In this document: positions 59,101 to 64,000 of the stretch, one piece after another
How the letters are laid out: each line of letters starts with the position of its first letter
Position numbering within the stretch: position 1 is the stretch's first letter
Assembly: GCA_024449915.1 (NCBI GenBank)
Contig: JAMZAV010000050.1
Coordinates: forward strand, 62,001-126,000
Direction: 5' to 3'
DNA length: 64,000 bases
From: Sweltsa coloradensis
Lineage: Eukaryota > Arthropoda > Insecta > Plecoptera > Chloroperlidae
Translations under genes and position numbers: made by a program
Notes under the pieces: model-generated
The model's input: the letters and a program-made list of their open reading frames with translations, nothing else
What the model was told of the DNA's origin: nothing
Database searches by the model: none

Positions 59101-62100
59101 GTGGGAAACCAGTCGAGGTATAATAAACCACAGCACAGTGGAGCTACGCCAGAGAATATATTGACTTATCTTGTAATTAAAAGAAGAGTGTTTTAATTAC
59201 TTAATGCCTTGTTGGTCGAGTGGTTCGAGTCCCTGGCACAAAACAGAAAATCCAGGGTTCAAGCCAAAGATTTTTCACTCCTAGCATGGGCTTCAATCCT
59301 TCAATACTTGGGGTATGTCACGTGTAAACGGTAGCTTCCGACTTCCGAGCAACGAAGCACATAATAAATTGTATCAATGGTCCGAAGTATAGCCTCGTCG
59401 ATCACTTTTTCCTATTTCAAATATCGATCTCTAGTAAAAGCCATTATTCGTGCGTCGATGGCGTCGGTGCCGATAGCGTTGGCTCGGCCACTGCCTCCTA
59501 GATGCTACTCGTGGCTCAGTAGCACCTAGGATGCAGTGGGCTCGGCACGCTTTAAATTAAAGTCCCACACTGAAAATAATTTAAATGACTGTGGTTTGAC
59601 TCAAAATACAGATGTAAGATAGGTTATATAATTATTTAGTATGTTTAATAATATTCCTTCAAACAGAGTTGATAAACATTATAGAATATGGAGTTTGTAA
59701 TAACTTTATTACAATAGTCAATTAAATGTTATTTTTGTTTACAAACTTTACCATAATAATATTATAATGACCTTTTTATGAGAAGCAGGAATTGTATTTT
59801 GTTTCTTTAATCGATCCGAACGTCTTTGGTAGAGGTGTTTATTTCAAATAATATTCCCTCTTTGGATAAACCTAGCCCCACCCCTGACCCACAGGGTCGT
59901 AAAACTCAATCTGTATCATCCTCTTGAAAGACGCATGCCAATCCGAGGTCATGTTCGGTTTAAACCGTACGTGATACACGAACAGACGGACGGACTGAAA
60001 GAAAAGTGATCCTTCATCAACCAAGGGTGAAAGATAAAACTCTAGCATAAACGAGAAGAGAAAGGGAAAGTGGTTGTGAAATGACATTGACAATGACATT
60101 ATAGCAAACCATTAAGTTACGATACGTTGAAGTGCACTTCACTTTGCGAGGATTAATGTGACAATAAAATAAAGTTGTTTGTAAATATCTAGACAACATA
60201 AGCAACGAATACTAAAGAATAAACAATATCAAATCAAAACAAATAGATCGTGAAACGGAAGCAGGAGGGGCGGGGGGGGGGGGGGAGTCCCGAGGTTATG
60301 TACTATATAGCGCAGCATAAATGCTCAGGAGCGACTCAAAATGGGGAGGAAAACGTAATCAGAATGTGACAAAAATGAGTGAATTCCGACACCAAAATAT
60401 AAATATACTATTTTTTAAATTGATTTACGTTATTTCTCGATTTGGTTACTCGGGAAACACTACCGTAGGTGGAATTGTTAATATTTAATACAATATTCAG
60501 AAGTTAAATAGTTACCGTCTCGGTGATCTAGTTGGCTAAGGCGCCTACCTGGAATGTGGGAGACTTGGGTTCGAACCCCGATCAGGATGGATTTTTTAGC
60601 TTCTGAACTGTATTAAATATTGATTTACGTTAATTTGTGCGTAAAGTTTGTTCTTAATGTGGTTGTGAAATATGGAGATAGTAGTTATCAGCGATTGGGT
60701 GTTACCGGCGAATCTGAAGAAGGTCTAGGTAGATTGTGATATGATGTGCAATATGAGATATTTAGAAATGTAAAGTGGTACATCTTGGTTGGTGACTTAG
60801 GCTCTGAAGAATAGAAATACCTACGCACGTGCGTGACAGGAGAGTACAATGAGAGATAGTGAAGATGTGCAGCGGATGCAGAGAGGATTTACATGTGTAA
60901 CGTTATCTTTCAGTAGATGGGAAGAGACTTGCAGAAGTAAATAAAGCGGCTCCTCGAACAAGCCCAAGGATAGAGGATTTGGGTGACGTTTAGTTGGTTG
61001 ACTTGGTTGGTTGACGATCAGGACTTTTTCATAAGTTAAGGTTGTTTGGTACATCAATGAATTGAACAAAGTGTTAAAAATAGTGACATACTGAACCGTA
61101 GTGTCCCGAACTACTTTATTAGCAACGGTTCCTGATACAATTTAAAAAATTGCTCTTTGAGCCAAGACTTGCATGCCCCTCTTCAGGTGTCTAACTAGGT
61201 ATTTCAAACTTGGTTATTAGTTGTTAAGGGGTGTCACCTCACAGTTGGGTAGGTTGTTATGAAAATACAAAACTTTAACTTCTTCAGCTGAATCAATCGT
61301 ATTATCATAGTTTTTTTAAAATAACGGATTAAACAAAGTGGTACGCATGATGTAGTCATGCATGAGGTATATGGTCTTCTAACACGACCGGGTTATATTA
61401 TTTGCAGGGGGGGGGGGGGGGGGGTCGGGAGTCAAACAGTCTTCAGTACCTATCAATATTTTTAATACATTCCTGCTTTCTAAGAACTTGTACCGCCAGT
61501 ACGAAGATTGCGGAGGGAGGACAAATTCTTAGAAGGTGAGGTATTGAAACAATGACACCCAACCTTCATATTGTTAGTAGGAATTGGTTTGAAATATTCA
61601 TCAATAAAGTAACTATAATGGGCGTAGGGCCCTATTGCTCAACCCAGAAATAAAAGGGATGACTTTTTCTGACCTAAGACCACGATTGATAAACAAAAAT
61701 TTAAAACAAATTTATTCCTGTTTTAAGGAAACTAAATTTGGACCGATAAATTGACCTTTGTTATCAGATCAGTATAATAGGTGGAATATTTACCTTTGTG
61801 AATGACCGAAATAAACAAAAACCTCCAATGATTGGACTCTTTTGTCACATGATGTCTACAAGAAAACTTTCGCTAGCAAGAAGAAAAGGGCAATAAGCAG
61901 CTACGTGCTAGTGGAGACAGTTTTTGTAACTGGGTTTAAAAGAATCTGGGTTTGGGTTCCAACTGACCACCTGCTCTAATAGAAGTAGATTTTACACCAG
62001 CACACCTACTAACATATAGCAGCTTGCGAACTGCCCATTCGAAACCTTAGATTGCTACTGACGACTGCTAAAGTTGTAAAATAAAACTGCACACAATGCT

Positions 62101-63183
62101 CAGAACTAAAAGATTACTCTAATTACATTTGCATATTGTAAGGATAGTGAATCCCTCGGATAAATAGTAAGACTGTTGGATGAACTCGAGCAAACCAGGC
62201 TTTGACGCAGAATGCAGAGGATCACTTGGAAGCTCTATTGCTTGTACTATCGGGTTGTGGTTTGCACCAAACTGTTACGTAAGAATGTGTGCATTGAACA
62301 TTAGAGCACATTTTGCAAATTGTGCTTACTTTTTTCAGTAACGGACAGTAAATATGCCACAAAACGAATAATTAATAATAATTTCCGAAGCTTGTTTACG
62401 AAAAATTATTTAAAATCTTGAAATGTGCTCTGATCGCGCTCGTCCTTTATAAACAACATCACAAAAATTCCAACTTCTTGGTGCAAATTGGAGATCGAAA
62501 AGTGATCTAGAATGATGTGAATTAGCTGGATTTGCCAATCAAGGTAGTTTAAAAATGTACATTTAACAAGGTAAAAAAAGACAGTTTTGACTTGAGCGCT
62601 AAGCGCGCGACTCTGATTCGGGAGGTACGGTTTAAATACTTTCGAGACCGGCAATCCTGACTGAAGGTTTTTCAGAGGTTTTCAAGCAAGGGATTAAGTC
62701 CTCTTAATCAGCCCTCGGACATCCCTTCACAATTATCCTACCCTCAACATTGAGCTAAGACAGCTAAAGAGGGGCATGGATTGCACCCTGGGCAGGCTTC
62801 TCACGAAAAATTATAATTATAAACATTATTAAACAAAATTAATTGGTCGGGACAATAATCCAACTGTGTGGGCTATCCTCAGAAAACAAGAGAATAAATC
62901 TAAAAACTTACAAAAATATAAGCCAAGACAAGGCGTTACATAGATAAAAAGCAATCAAAGTATATTCGATGCGGCGAAATGTCCCGACCAATTAATTGTG
63001 TTTATTATTTACTGGGCTGCGAAAGATTTAAATTTATGATTATTAACACTGTAAAAAAAAGTTTGCTCGGGCTCAAAGAGCCACCAGTGAGTCTCTTACC
63101 GCCTGTGAGGTGCTGCCGGGCGCCATCACCGCTGCAGCCACCACCAACACGAGGAAGGCACCACCACAAGTCAAAGAACACAT
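52930..63183 (-). CDS. Protease 3: secreted trypsin-like serine protease zymogen, 6 exons, 344 aa
   Basis: Exons in transcript order are 63100-63183, 57064-57244, 55853-56015, 54876-55098, 54506-54703 and 52930-53115 (1035 bp, intron phases 0,1,2,0,0, no internal stop). Signal peptide is residues 1-28. A pro-region (29-85) is rich in Thr, Ser and Glu (residues about 59-85), suggesting an O-glycosylated stalk; it ends CNC (86-88), Val and CG (90-91). Activation is expected after R98 before IVGG. Triad: H139 (TAAHC), D188 (FNNDIAVL), S286 (GDSGGP); D281 in KKDACQ predicts cleavage after Arg/Lys. Sequons are at N47, N103 and N179. The tail carries C338 and C340. Introns at the His loop (phase 2) and a GC-AG intron before GDSGGP set it apart from its paralogues. 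Expected secreted trypsin-like activity; physiological role not decided. Confidence 0.92.
53116..54505. other. Protease 3 intron 5 (GC-AG)
   Basis: 1390 bp, starting GCGAGT and ending GCAG. AT-rich with a G-rich run near 53885-53902. No element was recognised. Confidence 0.6.
54506..54703 (-). CDS. Protease 3 exon 5 (ends at a GC donor)
   Basis: 198 bp, phase 0 at both ends, from acceptor cacaccttgcag. Encodes [24 protein letters not shown] and KKDACQ. The boundary demanded by frame and by the paralogues reads CAG|GCGAGT, a GC donor. The nearest GT, four bases on, would shift the frame. Confidence 0.92.
54704..54875. other. Protease 3 introns 4 and 3
   Basis: This 172-bp intron is the shortest in the window. 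The next one (55099-55852, 754 bp) is AT-rich. Neither shows other features. Confidence 0.5.
54876..55098 (-). CDS. Protease 3 exon 4 (catalytic Asp)
   Basis: 223 bp from acceptor gtctgttgcgcag to donor GTAGGT, phase 2 to phase 0. Encodes [14 protein letters not shown], the [10 protein letters not shown] strand with the catalytic Asp and TACLP. Confidence 0.94.
55853..56015 (-). CDS. Protease 3 exon 3 (activation site, catalytic His)
   Basis: 163 bp from acceptor ttttgtccacag to donor GTCAGA, phase 1 to phase 2. Encodes [19 protein letters not shown] and TAAHCIE. Ends immediately after the catalytic His loop. Confidence 0.93.
56016..57063. other. Protease 3 intron 2
   Basis: 1048 bp. Contains a poly-A run near 56151-56168 and the plus-strand reverse transcriptase fragment at 56342-56570. 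Nothing else was recognised. Confidence 0.5.
56342..56570 (+). pseudogene. Decayed non-LTR reverse transcriptase
   Basis: [17 protein letters not shown] starts at 56342, followed after a frameshift by [15 protein letters not shown] (from 56421), which resembles the INKWC...LVLNTNK block further along LINE reverse transcriptases. The intervening region with the YADD active site is deleted. It lies in protease 3 intron 2 on the opposite strand to the gene. Confidence 0.65.
57064..57244 (-). CDS. Protease 3 exon 2 (Thr-rich pro-region with CNC)
   Basis: 181 bp from acceptor tcttcccccgacag to donor GTAAGA. Encodes [10 protein letters not shown], an NLTS sequon, a stretch rich in Thr/Ser/Glu and SCNC at the end, phase 1. 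Confidence 0.88.
57383..57478 (-). pseudogene. Non-LTR reverse transcriptase fragment
   Basis: [20 protein letters not shown] followed by DIPACF and a stop. An excellent match to the [14 protein letters not shown] block. An in-frame stop lies three codons before the Met. It lies in protease 3 intron 1 and is too short to be a gene. Confidence 0.75.
57695..57925 (+). repeat. tRNA-derived SINE family C, copy 1
   Basis: Contains CTCTGATTCGGGAGGTCCCGG and ATCAAATCCCGTCGAAACC, then GGCAATCCTGACTGAAGG, CAAGGGATTGAGTCCTCTTAA and CAGGTTCCCCCTCC. Shares order and sequence with 62588-62805. Confidence 0.75.
58425..58530. repeat. (GAGTGT)n hexanucleotide array
   Basis: About 17 near-perfect units. It creates a Thr-Leu repeat frame on the minus strand that is not a protein-coding gene. 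Not the arthropod telomere unit TTAGG. Confidence 0.95.
60433..60618 (+). repeat. tRNA-derived SINE family B with 14-bp target duplication
   Basis: 186 bp. A box in GGTGATCTAGTTGGCTAAGG, B box in GGGTTCGAACCCCG. Exactly repeated ATTGATTTACGTTA at 60419-60432 and 60619-60632 marks the insertion. The 5' part (CTCGATTTGGTTACTCGGG) precedes the tRNA-like region, so the tRNA module is internal rather than at the 5' end. Confidence 0.88.
62588..62805 (+). repeat. tRNA-derived SINE family C, copy 2
   Basis: GCGACTCTGATTCGGGAGGT, CCGGCAATCCTGACTGAAGG, AAGGGATTAAGTCCTCTTAA, CCCTCGGACATCCCTTCAC and GGGCAGGCTTCTC match copy 1 in order. Confidence 0.75.
63100..63183 (-). CDS. Protease 3 exon 1 (signal peptide)
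   Basis: 28 codons from ATG at 63183 (A at -3). After MCSLTCGG comes the hydrophobic [13 protein letters not shown] and then the small residues PGSTSQA. The donor GCG|GTAAGA is phase 0 and matches exon 2. A TATA box and initiator-like site lie at the right distance upstream. Confidence 0.87.
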
Positions 63184-64000
63184 TCTCGCCGGAAGCTGGG
63201 TCCAAACTGAAGCCAAGATGCAGGGGGACACTCCGAGTAATACATTTTATACATTCCTCTTGGCAACCTGGGAGGGGCGAATCACCTTGGGACGTCTCTC
63301 GATTGAAATCGTCAGTTTTGTCTATTTCGAGGGAGGGAGGGGAGGGGGGAGTCTCGCCCCTCTAATTAACATACGCATGAGCGGGAGACAATGTGCGTTT
63401 ATTTGTGTCAAGAGTGGGTCATGGCCGCCGCGCCAGCATACATACCCCGTAGACTAGCTCGCGTGCGATATCATGTCAAGAACACCATTTTCAAAACCAG
63501 ATCAGATGAGTGTGCGTAGTAAGGGAACAGGTGATGTGTGGCTCGCTTTACCAGAAACAAACAAACACAGAGACGCACGTGGTTGTGAGCGGAGGCGTGT
63601 GCGTGACGCAATGCGTTGCACGCGCCGTAGCCACCACGAGGAAGTAGTTGTATACTAATCAAATGCACGTCCCAAACATTCCGTTTGTATCGTCGCCTCT
63701 CAGTCCAAGGCAAGAGAAGAAAGCATCGTTCAACTCTTACCGAGAACCCTTGCAAATAAAACGAATTGGATTTCATTGCAAAATATCTCCTTCGTATTCG
63801 TATCAGCAAAGTTAAATAAAATCATAAAGTCATAAAAAAAGCTAATAATACAAAGCAAAGCCTACATGGTTGGCTTAGTCGGTCCTCTCTGAAAAACAGA
63901 TATATGACTGACTTGGTGTGGACTCTAAATACGATTTATTTAATTATTTAATCGGAATTGAATCATATATGATCCGGTAGTAATGGCGTTGTAATTTACC
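63184..64000. other. 5' flank of protease 3
   Basis: TATA box at 63245-63251, then a GC-richer stretch to about 63620 with G/A-rich tracts near 63330-63350. Overlapping open frames on both strands (63005-63205, 63110-63457, 63471-63809) show no domain and probably reflect base composition. No further gene was recognised to the right edge. Confidence 0.5.
63245..63251 (-). promoter_or_regulatory. TATA box of protease 3
   Basis: TATAAAA on the minus strand. An initiator-like GCATCT lies 32 bases downstream with its A at 63219, giving a predicted 36-base 5' UTR before the ATG at 63183. Spacing and order fit a focused arthropod promoter; the start site is inferred. Confidence 0.65.

Larger units (their letters stand above)
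57245..63099. other. Protease 3 intron 1
   Basis: 5.9 kb with RT fragment, SINEs (57695, 60433, 62588), a tRNA-like fragment near 59210-59275, a hexanucleotide array (58425) and two G runs. A short signal-like frame (58330-58371) with a phase 0 donor could be an alternative first exon. The rest is unassigned. Confidence 0.5.

Overview
The window looks like nuclear DNA of an arthropod, most likely an insect and possibly hemipteran, although nothing in it fixes the species. It is AT-rich and intron-rich. GT-AG introns run from about 0.2 to 12.6 kb, and short GC-rich coding exons sit among SINEs, decayed LINEs, MITEs and simple repeats. Most long open frames are translations of repeats or of the strand opposite to exons. 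The real genes become visible only when short exons are joined by splice phase.

Four protein-coding loci are supported, all on the minus strand. (1) At 2146-2314 is the first coding exon of a membrane fatty acyl-CoA desaturase, whose remainder lies off the left edge. (2) Protease 1 (25861 down to 5776) has six exons whose phases 0/1/1/0/1 join into an uninterrupted 321-codon frame. (3) Protease 2 (41533 down to 33387) has an intact catalytic region, but its small second exon reads through only if a non-obvious splice is used, giving 308 aa; otherwise it carries a frame disturbance. (4) Protease 3 (63183 down to 52930) has six exons and 344 codons, with a TATA box and initiator-like site upstream and one apparent GC-AG intron.

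The three proteases form a head-to-tail cluster of secreted trypsin-like zymogens without a visible clip domain. Each has a signal peptide, a variable pro-region ending in Cys-x-Cys, a third Cys one or two residues later, cleavage at Arg before Ile-Val-Gly-Gly, an intact His-Asp-Ser triad with the Asp that gives trypsin specificity, and a second Cys-x-Cys in the last few residues. Their catalytic-domain intron positions differ, so the duplications look old. Expected roles are extracellular proteolysis (digestion, cuticle or haemolymph cascades); the sequence does not decide which.

Layout: 1-2145 desaturase intron; 2315-5775 spacer with repeats and MITEs; 5776-25861 protease 1; 25862-33386 spacer with two large repeat elements and the probable protease 2 3' region, which carries degraded tandem copies of the protease 2 last exon; 33387-41533 protease 2; 41534-52929 repeat-rich spacer with SINEs and a three-unit tandem array; 52930-63183 protease 3; 63184-64000 its promoter side. 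Mobile DNA includes two hAT-like MITEs with 8-bp target duplications, two TTAA-flanked elements (one a 619-bp near-perfect palindrome), a TA-flanked MITE, several tRNA-derived SINE families, four fragments of non-LTR retrotransposons and an unclassified repeat family in at least four copies. I saw no rRNA gene, intact tRNA gene, CRISPR array or bacterial operon.
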